Shown here one piece after another: positions 16,739 to 23,491 of a DNA stretch of 23,491 bases; position 1 is the first letter of the stretch, and the number at the start of each line of letters is the position of its first letter. A program made the translations under genes and the position numbers. Source of the DNA: Helicobacter sp. (GTDB taxonomy: Bacteria > Campylobacterota > Campylobacteria > Campylobacterales > Helicobacteraceae); assembly GCF_022511165.1 (NCBI RefSeq), contig NZ_JAFLSB010000025.1, forward strand, positions 1 to 23,491, given 5' to 3'. Below the pieces are notes generated by a model that saw only the letters and a program-made list of their open reading frames with translations, was not told the DNA's origin and searched no databases.

Positions 16739-17368
16739 CTAGCTCTTTAAGCTTAACTCAAGCTGTCGAATCCAAAAAGCCACGTTACGTTGCTCATCTC
16801 TAAGAGAAGTTGCGCCACCGTGTCCGGGATAAATAGTTTTATTTGTATCAGCAGGCAAGTTACTAAAACGCACAAGAGAATCTCTCATATCTGCTGTATT
16901 TGAATAAGGAAAATCGCTGCGTCCAATAGAGCGACGAAAGATAAAATCCCCACTAAAAATATCTCCCTCAATCTCTATGGTTGAGCAGCCGGGCGTGTGT
17001 CCGGGAAAATGCGAAAACATAACCTCTATGCCTTGCACATCAAGTATATCTGTGCCTTTTTTGCATTGAGCAAGTATATCGGGCTTACTTGGGCTAACCC
17101 CTATATTAAAACAATCGGATTCAAGCATAAAAGCATCGAGCTCGGGGCAAATAAGTGGCACATCAGGGAAATGAGCCTTTAAAAGAGCATTGCTCCAAAT
17201 ATGGTCAAAATGTCCGTGTGTATTCAAAAAGGCAATGGGAGAAGGGCATTGTTCTATTACCCAACTATGCGCTCCCATTCCCGCATCAATAACAATCTCA
17301 CCTTGCGGGAATTTGCAAACATAACAATTGGTTTGATATTCGCCAAAACTTTGAGAAAGAATCTCCAC
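16739..17368 (-). CDS. MBL-fold metallo-hydrolase (glyoxalase II-like)
   Basis: 209-aa metallo-beta-lactamase-fold hydrolase. The dinuclear metal site is visible: THGHFDH (His51, His53, Asp55, His56), His123 in HFPGHTPG, Asp141 in FSGDFIF, and a C-terminal YPGHGG histidine. This short form lacks the C-terminal helical domain of true glyoxalase II, so it is best called a hydroxyacylglutathione-hydrolase-like enzyme of unknown substrate. I chose the GTG at 17368, which gives MEILSQSFGEYQTNCYV, the usual beginning of this family, and has GGGGG about 5 nt upstream. The open frame extends to 17470, but that would overlap the end of rpsI by 74 nt and add a polar stretch with no family likeness. It follows rpsI by 28 nt. 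Confidence 0.88.
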   Translation of the reverse strand: MEILSQSFGEYQTNCYVCKFPQGEIVIDAGMGAHSWVIEQCPSPIAFLNTHGHFDHIWSNALLKAHFPDVPLICPELDAFMLESDCFNIGVSPSKPDILAQCKKGTDILDVQGIEVMFSHFPGHTPGCSTIEIEGDIFSGDFIFRRSIGRSDFPYSNTADMRDSLVRFSNLPADTNKTIYPGHGGATSLRDEQRNVAFWIRQLELSLKS

Positions 17369-17396
17369 AATAACCCCCACACACTCTTTTTGAATA

Positions 17397-17786
17397 TTAT
17401 CTTTTTGAGAATTGTGGGCTTCGGCGCGCCTTTCTCTTTCCATATTTTTTACGCTCAACCACACGAGCATCTCGTGTTAAAAGCCCTTTTGGTTTTAAAA
17501 TCGCCCTAAAAGCGGTGTCGTATTGATTAAGTGCCTTTGAAATGCCATGTCGTAAAGCTTCAGCTTGAGCAGAATAGCCACCACCAAGTGTAACTGCATA
17601 AATATCCACTGATTTTTCCTGTTTGGTAAGAATAAGTGGCTGCATCACTTTCATTTTAATAGCTTCGTGCCCACCAAGCCAATCATTGAGGCTTTGTCCA
17701 TTAATGGTAAGTTTGCCACTTCCGGGCTGAAGCCAAACCTTAGCGATTGCTGTTTTTCTTTTTCCTGTTGCATAAATTTTTGTCAT
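17397..17786 (-). CDS. rpsI: 30S ribosomal protein S9
   Basis: 129-aa small-subunit protein that contacts the P-site tRNA through its C-terminal tail. ATGKRKTAIAKVWLQPG near the N-terminus and the terminal RKARRSPQFSKR are typical of S9. Two in-frame ATGs are present: 17792 and 17786. AAGGA directly abuts the first but sits 6 nt before the second, so the second is chosen. It follows rplM by 9 nt, the common L13-S9 pair. Confidence 0.97.
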   Translation of the reverse strand: MTKIYATGKRKTAIAKVWLQPGSGKLTINGQSLNDWLGGHEAIKMKVMQPLILTKQEKSVDIYAVTLGGGYSAQAEALRHGISKALNQYDTAFRAILKPKGLLTRDARVVERKKYGKRKARRSPQFSKR

Positions 17787-17795
17787 AAACATTCC

Positions 17796-18224
17796 TTATT
17801 TTGAGCTTTTAGAAACTTGTGCGCTGTGTGGGTGTTCGCTGCCACGATAGACTTTGAGTTTTTTAAGCATAGCCCGTCCAAGCTTGTTTTTTGGGAGCAT
17901 ACCACGCACTGCAAGATGATAAAGTTTTTCGGGTGTTTTTTGGAGCATTTCTTCGAGTGTCTTGCTCTTAGTGCTACCAAAATAGCCAGAATGCGTGAAG
18001 TATTCTTTGTCCTCAAGCTTCATACCTGTAAATTTTACTTCTGTGGCATTAATAATCACCACAAAATCGCCGCAATCAATATGGGGCGTAAAACAAGGCT
18101 TATGCTTACCGCGCAAAATCGTAGCTGCCTCTGTGATAAGGCGACCAAAGATTTTATCTTTGGCATCAAGCACAATCCATTGACGATTAATGTCTTGCTG
18201 TGTTGCTGTTTTTGTAAGTTCCAT
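17796..18224 (-). CDS. rplM: 50S ribosomal protein L13
   Basis: 142-aa large-subunit protein involved in early 50S assembly. The family core is clear: WIVLDAKDKIFGRLITEAA, the GDFVVIINATEVKFTG segment, AVRGMLPKNKLGRAM and YRGSEHPHSAQ near the end. AAGGAAAAGAA precedes the ATG. It heads the rplM-rpsI-MBL run; the upstream 88-nt gap to the ubiD-like gene should hold the promoter, but only poor -10 matches are seen there. Confidence 0.98.
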   Translation of the reverse strand: MELTKTATQQDINRQWIVLDAKDKIFGRLITEAATILRGKHKPCFTPHIDCGDFVVIINATEVKFTGMKLEDKEYFTHSGYFGSTKSKTLEEMLQKTPEKLYHLAVRGMLPKNKLGRAMLKKLKVYRGSEHPHSAQVSKSSK

Positions 18225-18281
18225 TTCTTTTCCTTGTAAAAATTCTAAACATTTTTTAGAGGTGCGGATTTTAAAATAAAT

Positions 18282-18293
18282 AAACTTAAGTTT
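18282..18293. repeat. 12-bp perfect palindrome between ubiD-like gene and rplM
   Basis: AAACTTAAGTTT is a perfect palindrome located 20 nt after the ubiD-like stop and about 58 nt before rplM. It could be part of a terminator or a protein-binding site. There is no GC-rich stem or clean T-run, so the role is open. Confidence 0.35.
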
Positions 18294-18312
18294 TTATTAA
18301 CTTCAGCTTATT

Positions 18313-20154
18313 TTAATGTAAAATACCAAAATGCTCTAAAAATGTGTCATCTATATCATCAATTAAGCCCTTTTGCCTGAGTGTATCAATCACAGCAGGG
18401 CTACAATTTGTATCCTTAGGCCATTCACGCAAATGTCCATCGCAAGCTCCCTTATCAGTTGCATCAATAAATACAAGATGATGAGCAATGAAAATATCAC
18501 GTTTTGCATCAATATTATTAACAATACGCCAAGTGAGCATATAAGGATTTGTAAGATTATTTTTACAAGAATCTACAAAAATAACAATACTCAAGCAATC
18601 TTGCAAGGTTGCAAAAGCCTCTAACTGCTCTTTAAGCGCACTAAAAATATGTCCTTTCTTTTCTACACCCACGATACAAATAGGATTAGGCGTATTTGTA
18701 AAATATTGCTTTAAGGCAATAGCATTAGGAAATAAAGGCGCGCACTTCTCCCACAAAGCCCTATCGCTTAGCGCATTAAAATGTGGTTTATTTACAGGTG
18801 CAATAGCCTCCACCCCAAGCTTTCCTCCACGCGCAAATTGTGGGCTTGAGTGATCAAGCGCATCACAGATTCCCTCTGTGATAAGAAGCTTATCGGGCGA
18901 GAATCGATTGAGTATATAAGTGCCTAAAGCAGCATAATCTGTAAGCTCTGGAGCATTTTCATCAACAAAAATAGCGTGTTTTACAAAGCTCATCTGCCCC
19001 ACACCCCAAAAATTGTGCATAATCTGTTGAGCGTGGCTTGGGTATTGAGGCTTGATTTTGGCAAAAATGAGATTATGAAACACGCCATTTTCGGGCATAT
19101 GGTAATCAACTAAGCCGTGTGCTGTGGTTTGCAAAAGAGGCAAAAATACGCGCTCTGTAAGATAGCCCATATACTTATCTTCAAGCGGAGGTTTGCCCAC
19201 AATAGTCGCAGGAAAAATAGGCTTTTTACGCATCGTAATAGCACTCACTTCAAGCACAGGGTAAGATTCAATAGGCGTGTAGAATCCTGTGTGATCACCA
19301 AAAGGTCCTTCATCACGCATTTGCGTAGGATCTACCCAGCCTTCAATGACAATATCTACATCATAGGGGACAAAAAGCGGATTTGTGATACAAGGACAAA
19401 GCAGGGGTTTTTGAGCGCGAATGAATCCATAGAGCATTAACTCAAAAATGCCCATAGGCAGGGGGGCTTGTCCGCACCAAATATAAAGCGGATCACCACC
19501 AAGTGCAATGCTTACAGGCATTTTCTGCCCTGCTTGTTTATATTGATGAAAGAAATGTTGAGAGTCTTTGTGAATCTGCCAATGTAACCCCAAATGCTTC
19601 TCATCATACACTTGCAAACGATACATTCCAAGATTTTTCTGTGTGCCTTGAAGATTTTGTGTATAGACTTGTCCCATTGTGATAAATGCCCCCCCATCGT
19701 GTTCCCAAGTCGTAAGGATAGGCAAATCAAAAAGATTAATATGCTCTGTTTGCACGATTTCTTGGCATAAACCGCGCTTTTTGGTATATTTGGGAAACGC
19801 ATAGCGCAGAGCATAAAGTTCTTGGAATTTATGAAAAACCTGCTTTATACCCTTTGGAGGCTTGAATGCAAGGAGATTCTGCAAAGCTTTGGCAATATCT
19901 GCAATCGGCTTATCAAGCAAAAGATTAAGTCTTTGATGTGAGCCAAAAATATTCATTAATACCGGTATATCAAAACTTCTGCCACTTTTGGCACAAATAG
20001 GTTGTGTAAAAAGCAAAGCCTTGCTTGTTGGCTTTTTAACCTCAAGATAAGCAAGTTGAGGGATTTGCAAATAAATATCAAGGGGTTCATCAATAATAGT
20101 CAATTCATTATGAGATTGCAAAAACTCAATGAGCTTATGAGAATCTAAAGCCAT
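18313..20154 (-). CDS. UbiD-family prenylated-FMN decarboxylase, probably menaquinone pathway
   Basis: 613-aa member of the UbiD/carboxy-lyase family, which uses prenylated FMN made by a UbiX partner. The active-site signature DEGPFGDHTGFYTP is present (Glu282, Asp287), along with EHDGGAFITMG, and GGDPLYIWCGQAPLP. It is longer than E. coli UbiD (about 500 aa), like other epsilonproteobacterial forms. These bacteria make menaquinone by the futalosine route and lack ubiquinone, so the likely job is the late decarboxylation step (MqnL-type) rather than ubiquinone synthesis; this is inference from family knowledge. The ATG at 20154 has GGAG 6 nt upstream; a TTG at 20166 would add four residues and is not preferred. 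In Helicobacter this gene is often labelled ubiD. Confidence 0.9.
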   Translation of the reverse strand: MALDSHKLIEFLQSHNELTIIDEPLDIYLQIPQLAYLEVKKPTSKALLFTQPICAKSGRSFDIPVLMNIFGSHQRLNLLLDKPIADIAKALQNLLAFKPPKGIKQVFHKFQELYALRYAFPKYTKKRGLCQEIVQTEHINLFDLPILTTWEHDGGAFITMGQVYTQNLQGTQKNLGMYRLQVYDEKHLGLHWQIHKDSQHFFHQYKQAGQKMPVSIALGGDPLYIWCGQAPLPMGIFELMLYGFIRAQKPLLCPCITNPLFVPYDVDIVIEGWVDPTQMRDEGPFGDHTGFYTPIESYPVLEVSAITMRKKPIFPATIVGKPPLEDKYMGYLTERVFLPLLQTTAHGLVDYHMPENGVFHNLIFAKIKPQYPSHAQQIMHNFWGVGQMSFVKHAIFVDENAPELTDYAALGTYILNRFSPDKLLITEGICDALDHSSPQFARGGKLGVEAIAPVNKPHFNALSDRALWEKCAPLFPNAIALKQYFTNTPNPICIVGVEKKGHIFSALKEQLEAFATLQDCLSIVIFVDSCKNNLTNPYMLTWRIVNNIDAKRDIFIAHHLVFIDATDKGACDGHLREWPKDTNCSPAVIDTLRQKGLIDDIDDTFLEHFGILH

Positions 20155-20168
20155 ATATAGCTCCAAAG

Positions 20169-20174
20169 ATTATA
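20169..20174 (-). promoter_or_regulatory. Possible -10 box of the ubiD-like gene
   Basis: Minus-strand TATAAT only 15 nt before the ATG, which would leave a leader of about 8 nt and place the start site near the GGAG. The match is exact, but the spacing is tight, so another promoter within the 103-nt gap is possible. Confidence 0.3.
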
Positions 20175-20257
20175 AATTAAAGAGGTTTATTCAAGCTGCC
20201 CCCTATGATAGAGCATTAAGCCCTAAAGGGACAAGCTTGTGTTATTTGTGCAGAATC

Positions 20258-20794
20258 TTAAAAATGCAAAGCGATAAGAGCTTGGATACTTTGCATCTTT
20301 TGCTCTTGTTTCACAAGCACTCCATCAAGCTCTGGCTTTTGGTAAGTATAAAGCAAACCAAGCGAAATAGGAATCAAATCAAACTTAAGCTTTAATCCCG
20401 CATTATAGGCAATAGTATCTTTATAGATTTTATTAAAACTTGAGTGATTTACTCCTATATAAGGCGTCAATCGCGCAATGATAAGCCCGATATTATATCC
20501 TGCTGAAATACCATATTGCAAATTTCTAAACTTCGTATTTGAGGTTTCAGAGCCAGAGTAAGAGTTAAAATCATATTTGACTTGTGGAGCCACAACAAAA
20601 TCAAAAGCCCCAAGCCAAACGCGTCCAAACACACTATAATCCTTAAAGTGAAGGTTGCTATTCTCCACAGCTACTTTTGTTTGTCCTGCACCCAAACCAA
20701 ATTCTGGGCTGATTTCAAATCCCGCAATACTTGCAGCCTGCACATTCAAGCTAAGCCCTGCAACACAAAACAATGAAAGGAAGTATTTTTTCAT
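20258..20794 (-). CDS. Small outer membrane beta-barrel protein
   Basis: 178-aa predicted outer membrane protein. A classic signal peptide (MKKYFLSLFCVAGLSLNVQA) leads to alternating amphipathic strands, glycine- and aromatic-rich, consistent with an eight-stranded barrel of about 155 residues. The last residues, ALIALHF, end in phenylalanine as expected for BAM-recognised barrels. I could not assign a specific family; an opacity/OmpW-like or Helicobacter small OMP type is possible. The ATG at 20794 has AAGGAG about 7 nt upstream and starts the signal peptide exactly; the frame is open to 20878, but the added 28 residues would spoil the signal peptide. It is transcribed alone from a TATAAT box upstream, divergent from ppk1. 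Confidence 0.8.
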   Translation of the reverse strand: MKKYFLSLFCVAGLSLNVQAASIAGFEISPEFGLGAGQTKVAVENSNLHFKDYSVFGRVWLGAFDFVVAPQVKYDFNSYSGSETSNTKFRNLQYGISAGYNIGLIIARLTPYIGVNHSSFNKIYKDTIAYNAGLKLKFDLIPISLGLLYTYQKPELDGVLVKQEQKMQSIQALIALHF

Positions 20795-20824
20795 TCTATT
20801 CTCCTTACTATGAAATGGGCGCGC

Positions 20825-20830
20825 ATTATA
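20825..20830 (-). promoter_or_regulatory. Putative -10 box of the OMP gene
   Basis: Minus-strand TATAAT preceded by GGT and followed by GCGCGCCC, 31 nt before the ATG. Spacing is good and no -35 box is evident. Confidence 0.55.
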
Positions 20831-20989
20831 ACCAAAAATAGCTTCTAAAGCAAATTGTGATTTTAGCCCACCACCCATTAAACATACAAGCTTTGTGCAA
20901 AATCAAAACAAATGAAACAATTTTACTACATCTATGCGAATTAATAAGTGAATGAGGCAAAAATGAATGCTTTTAAAGTAAATTTGAGA

Positions 20990-20995
20990 TACAAT
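20990..20995 (+). promoter_or_regulatory. Candidate -10 box of ppk1
   Basis: TACAAT, 35 nt before the ppk1 ATG, in the 235-nt divergent OMP-ppk1 region. I see no recognisable PhoB-type repeat or other operator in this region. Confidence 0.4.
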
Positions 20996-21029
20996 ACAAA
21001 AAGATACACCATAATTCAAAGGGGCAGAT

Positions 21030-23123
21030 ATGACAATCAATGACGCTAGAATGTATTTCAATCGTGAGCTTTCGTGGCTAAAATTTAATACGCGTGTGCT
21101 TAATGAAGCCAAAAACACAAATATTCCGCTTTTAGAGCGTTTAAAGTTTGTAGCCATTTATGGTACGAATCTTGATGAATTCTATATGATACGCGTAGCA
21201 GGACTTAAGCGTTTATACGCTAGTGGTATTACTGAAGTAGGTGCGGATAAACTTACCCCTTTGCAACAACTTAAAAGCATACGAGATTATCTTGATAAAG
21301 AAAAAAACACACTTGAAGATGTTTTTAGGGAGATTCAAGGCGGACTTGCCAAAGAAAATATGCACATTAAACAGGTGAGCGAACTCAATAGTGAGCAAAA
21401 GAAGCGATTGCACGAATTTTTCCTTACTCATCTCTATCCAGTCATTGTGCCTGTGGCAGTAGATGCAACACACCCTTTCCCTCGCCTCAATAACTTAAGC
21501 TTTGCCATTGCCCTTAAGCTTAAAGACACACAAGAAGGCAATATTAAATTTGCAATGGTAAGAATCTCACGCCTCCTTTCTCGTTTTGTAGAGATTGAAA
21601 GTGGAGTTTTTGTAGCAATAGAAAACATCGTGGGTGAGTTTGCAAATGAACTTTTTGGGGAATATGAAATTTTAAGCTATGTGCCTTTTAGAATCACACG
21701 CAATGCAGATATGGAAATTGAAGAAGAAGAAGCTGATGATTTTATTGAAATTATGAGCGAAGGGCTAAAAACTCGTAGAAAAGGTGAAGTAGTGCGACTA
21801 GAAATTGGTGCAGATAAAGACAATAGTCTGCTCGAATTTGTTAATTCTCATTTAAAGGTGGATTCTAAAGATATTTATGTTTATCATATTCCACTCAATC
21901 TAAGCGGACTATGGGAGCTTGTAGGAAGCAAAGCTTACGCACATCTTACCACCCCACCCTTTAATCCCAAAACTCTACCACCCCTTTATAGCAATGGCGA
22001 TATTCTCTCTACTATGGAAAATAATGATATTGTGCTTTTTCACCCCTATGAGAGCTTTGATCCGGTAGTCAATTTTATCCAAAGTGCAGCAAAAGATCCA
22101 GATGTGCTCTCTATCCGTATGACACTCTATCGTGTGGGGAAAAACTCGCCTATTGTAAAAGCCCTTATCCAAGCAGCTGAAAATAATAAGCAAGTAACGG
22201 CACTTGTCGAGCTTAAAGCGCGTTTTGATGAAGAAAATAACTTATATTGGGCGCATTCTTTAGAATCTGCTGGAGCACACGTCATTTATGGTGTGCCCGG
22301 CTTAAAGGTGCACGCCAAAATTGCCCTTGTAATTAAAAAGATTGGCAACACACTCAAAGAATATGTGCATTTAAGCACAGGGAATTACAACCCAAGCACA
22401 GCTAAAATTTATACTGACTTATCGCTTCTTACTTGTAATGGGCATTTTGCAAAAGATGCAGTTAAGCTTTTTCATAGTCTCTCCACTGGCTCATCATATC
22501 GCACAAAGCTTAGTCATCTCTACATCGCGCCCACACAAATCAAAACAAAGATTCTCGAGCTTATCGAACAAGAAAAGAAAATGGGTAAGGAGGGACGCAT
22601 TATTATGAAGGCAAATGCCTTTGTGGATACTGATGTGATAAAAGCACTCTATGGGGCTTCAATAGCTGGGGTAAAAATTGATCTTATCGTGCGAGGCGTA
22701 TGCGTTTTGCGCCCGGGAGTAAAAGGTGTGAGTGAAAATATCCGCGTATTCTCAATCATTGGTAAATACCTTGAACACGCAAGAATCTACCATTTTAAAA
22801 ATGATAAAATAGGCGTGTATTTTGCCTCCGCAGATATTATGCCACGTAACCTTGAGCGACGCGTTGAGATTCTTACCCCAAGTCTTAATGAACAAATGAG
22901 TAAGCGACTAATGGAAATCTTGCAAATGCAGCTTAGCGATAATGTCCAAATGTATGAGCTTCAAAGCAATGGCGAATATCAAAAGGTAGTAAGTACCCAA
23001 AAGCCCTTTAGCTCACAGCTTGCCTATGAAGATTATGTCAATGCTATTTATGGGGATTCTATAAATAATGATGAAGTAATTAAGGCAAAAAAACTCGCTA
23101 AAAGAATGCTAAAAGAAAGTTAG
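21030..23123 (+). CDS. ppk: Polyphosphate kinase 1
   Basis: 697-aa PPK1, which polymerises the terminal phosphate of ATP into inorganic polyphosphate. The N-terminal domain starts with the family opening YFNRELSWLKFNTRVLNEA. The two C-terminal phospholipase-D-like domains carry GLKVHAKIALVIKK, with His428 as the expected autophosphorylated residue (E. coli His435), then HLSTGNYNPSTAKIYTD, and later VRGVCVLRPG and HARIYHF, the second conserved histidine. Length and order are normal. AAGGGGC is about 6 nt before the ATG. It appears to be monocistronic, divergent from the OMP gene and convergent with tRNA-Arg. An inverted repeat follows the stop. Confidence 0.97.
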   Translation: MTINDARMYFNRELSWLKFNTRVLNEAKNTNIPLLERLKFVAIYGTNLDEFYMIRVAGLKRLYASGITEVGADKLTPLQQLKSIRDYLDKEKNTLEDVFREIQGGLAKENMHIKQVSELNSEQKKRLHEFFLTHLYPVIVPVAVDATHPFPRLNNLSFAIALKLKDTQEGNIKFAMVRISRLLSRFVEIESGVFVAIENIVGEFANELFGEYEILSYVPFRITRNADMEIEEEEADDFIEIMSEGLKTRRKGEVVRLEIGADKDNSLLEFVNSHLKVDSKDIYVYHIPLNLSGLWELVGSKAYAHLTTPPFNPKTLPPLYSNGDILSTMENNDIVLFHPYESFDPVVNFIQSAAKDPDVLSIRMTLYRVGKNSPIVKALIQAAENNKQVTALVELKARFDEENNLYWAHSLESAGAHVIYGVPGLKVHAKIALVIKKIGNTLKEYVHLSTGNYNPSTAKIYTDLSLLTCNGHFAKDAVKLFHSLSTGSSYRTKLSHLYIAPTQIKTKILELIEQEKKMGKEGRIIMKANAFVDTDVIKALYGASIAGVKIDLIVRGVCVLRPGVKGVSENIRVFSIIGKYLEHARIYHFKNDKIGVYFASADIMPRNLERRVEILTPSLNEQMSKRLMEILQMQLSDNVQMYELQSNGEYQKVVSTQKPFSSQLAYEDYVNAIYGDSINNDEVIKAKKLAKRMLKES

Positions 23124-23128
23124 GAGCC

Positions 23129-23163
23129 TCTCTTTAGAGTGAATCATAATGAACCTAAAGAGA
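23129..23163. terminator. Inverted repeat between ppk1 and tRNA-Arg, possible terminator
   Basis: A 9-bp perfect stem, TCTCTTTAG/CTAAAGAGA, with a 17-nt AT-rich loop begins 6 nt after the ppk1 stop. It lacks a proper T-run on either strand, so it may be a factor-dependent or transcript-stabilising hairpin rather than a strong intrinsic terminator. Confidence 0.4.
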
Positions 23164-23182
23164 ATTCTTAAAATTGAGTAAG

Positions 23183-23259
23183 TGGTGTCCCCGATGCGAT
23201 TTGAACGCATGACCTCACGATTAGGAATCGTGTGCTCTATCCAGCTGAGCTACGGACAC
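23183..23259 (-). tRNA. tRNA-Arg (anticodon CCU)
   Basis: A 77-nt cloverleaf with encoded CCA. D arm GCTC...GAGC, anticodon stem CACGA/TCGTG around the loop TTCCTAA (anticodon CCU, reading AGG), variable loop AGGTC, and T arm ATGCG-TTCAAAT-CGCAT. The acceptor strands GTGTCCG and CGGGGAC pair except for a G-G opposition at 3-70 and a U-G wobble at 4-69. A near-consensus promoter lies just upstream. Confidence 0.93.
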
Positions 23260-23291
23260 ATTTGCCAGCCTGCTATAAACCGACGAAAAAT

Positions 23292-23320
23292 ATAATAACT
23301 TATTATTCGTTACTTGTCAA
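23292..23320 (-). promoter_or_regulatory. Near-consensus sigma-70-type promoter of tRNA-Arg
   Basis: On the minus strand a perfect TTGACA (23315-23320) is followed after 17 nt by TATTAT (23292-23297). Transcription would begin about 25 nt before the mature tRNA. It is the only promoter in the window with a perfect -35 box. Confidence 0.85.
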
Positions 23321-23491
23321 CAGTTTTGGTACAAAATGTCACTATGACTCGTTCGCTTTGTAGTATAACGCTTGAAGTATATGAACTGCTTTTCTCTCAC
23401 ATTACTTCCTCAAGTCCTCGCGTTCCTCTTTGCACGCCAAACTGCGCCGGTCTGTCAAATAAAGGTAACATTCTTCTCCACCCTATACTCG
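23321..23491. other. Unassigned, comparatively GC-rich region at window end
   Basis: About 170 nt upstream of the tRNA promoter to the edge. The stretch 23401-23460 is about 52% G+C, well above the surrounding DNA. A plus-strand frame is open from about 23299 to the edge (ATG at 23344, no ribosome-binding site). On the minus strand a frame is open from the edge to a TGA near 23400. Neither gives a product I recognise. It may be the end of an RNA gene or of a gene lying mostly outside the window. Confidence 0.3.

Noticed and set aside
17369..17470. N-terminal extension of the MBL hydrolase into rpsI
   Set aside because: It overlaps the conserved S9 C-terminus, is polar, and the family begins at the MEILSQSFGEYQTNC segment, so the GTG at 17368 is better.
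20795..20878. 28-residue upstream extension of the OMP
   Set aside because: It includes the promoter and ribosome-binding site and would displace a textbook signal peptide from the N-terminus.
23183..23491. Integrated element at tRNA-Arg
   Set aside because: The tRNA 3' side faces ppk1 with no integrase, no direct repeat of the tRNA end and no space for an element inside the window.

Overview
The window is AT-rich bacterial chromosome that most resembles an epsilonproteobacterium of the genus Helicobacter, probably an enterohepatic species. This is inferred from recalled gene neighbourhoods and family resemblance, not from a search. The supporting clusters are leuS-lptE-folC, flhA followed by a DHH phosphoesterase, rplM-rpsI and motA-motB. 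Most putative promoters show a good -10 box but no -35 box, which is also typical of the group. Almost all of the window is coding. I see no transposase, integrase, phage gene, CRISPR array or rRNA gene.

Layout. (1) 1-4110, minus strand: leuS, an LptE-type lipoprotein gene and folC, joined by stop-start overlaps; folC runs off the left edge. (2) 4285-13024, plus strand: a tightly packed run of flhA, a DHH/DHHA1 phosphoesterase, an 87-aa unknown protein, purN, a CPA2 (Kef-type) antiporter, an NSS-family sodium symporter and a YejA-like periplasmic binding protein. Gaps are 20 nt or less and several genes overlap. (3) 13048-14942, plus strand: a promoter, a possible 27-codon leader ORF and an AAA+ ATPase of unknown function. 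(4) 15138-20154, minus strand: ubiD-like decarboxylase, rplM-rpsI-MBL-fold hydrolase, and motA-motB. (5) 20258-20794, minus: a small outer membrane beta-barrel protein. (6) 21030-23123, plus: polyphosphate kinase ppk1. (7) 23183-23259, minus: tRNA-Arg(CCU) with a near-consensus promoter. The last ~170 nt are comparatively GC-rich and unexplained.

Functionally this is mostly core biology: translation (leuS, L13, S9, tRNA-Arg), envelope assembly (LptE, OMP), flagellar export and motility (FlhA, MotA, MotB), folate and purine one-carbon metabolism (FolC, PurN), probable menaquinone synthesis (UbiD family), solute and ion transport (CPA2, NSS, YejA) and polyphosphate metabolism (Ppk). The less explained items are the AAA+ ATPase with its leader ORF and G-rich ribosome-binding region, the small acidic protein inserted between the DHH gene and purN, the binding protein without an adjacent permease, and the non-coding-looking right end. 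I did not find a convincing wholly new multi-gene system.
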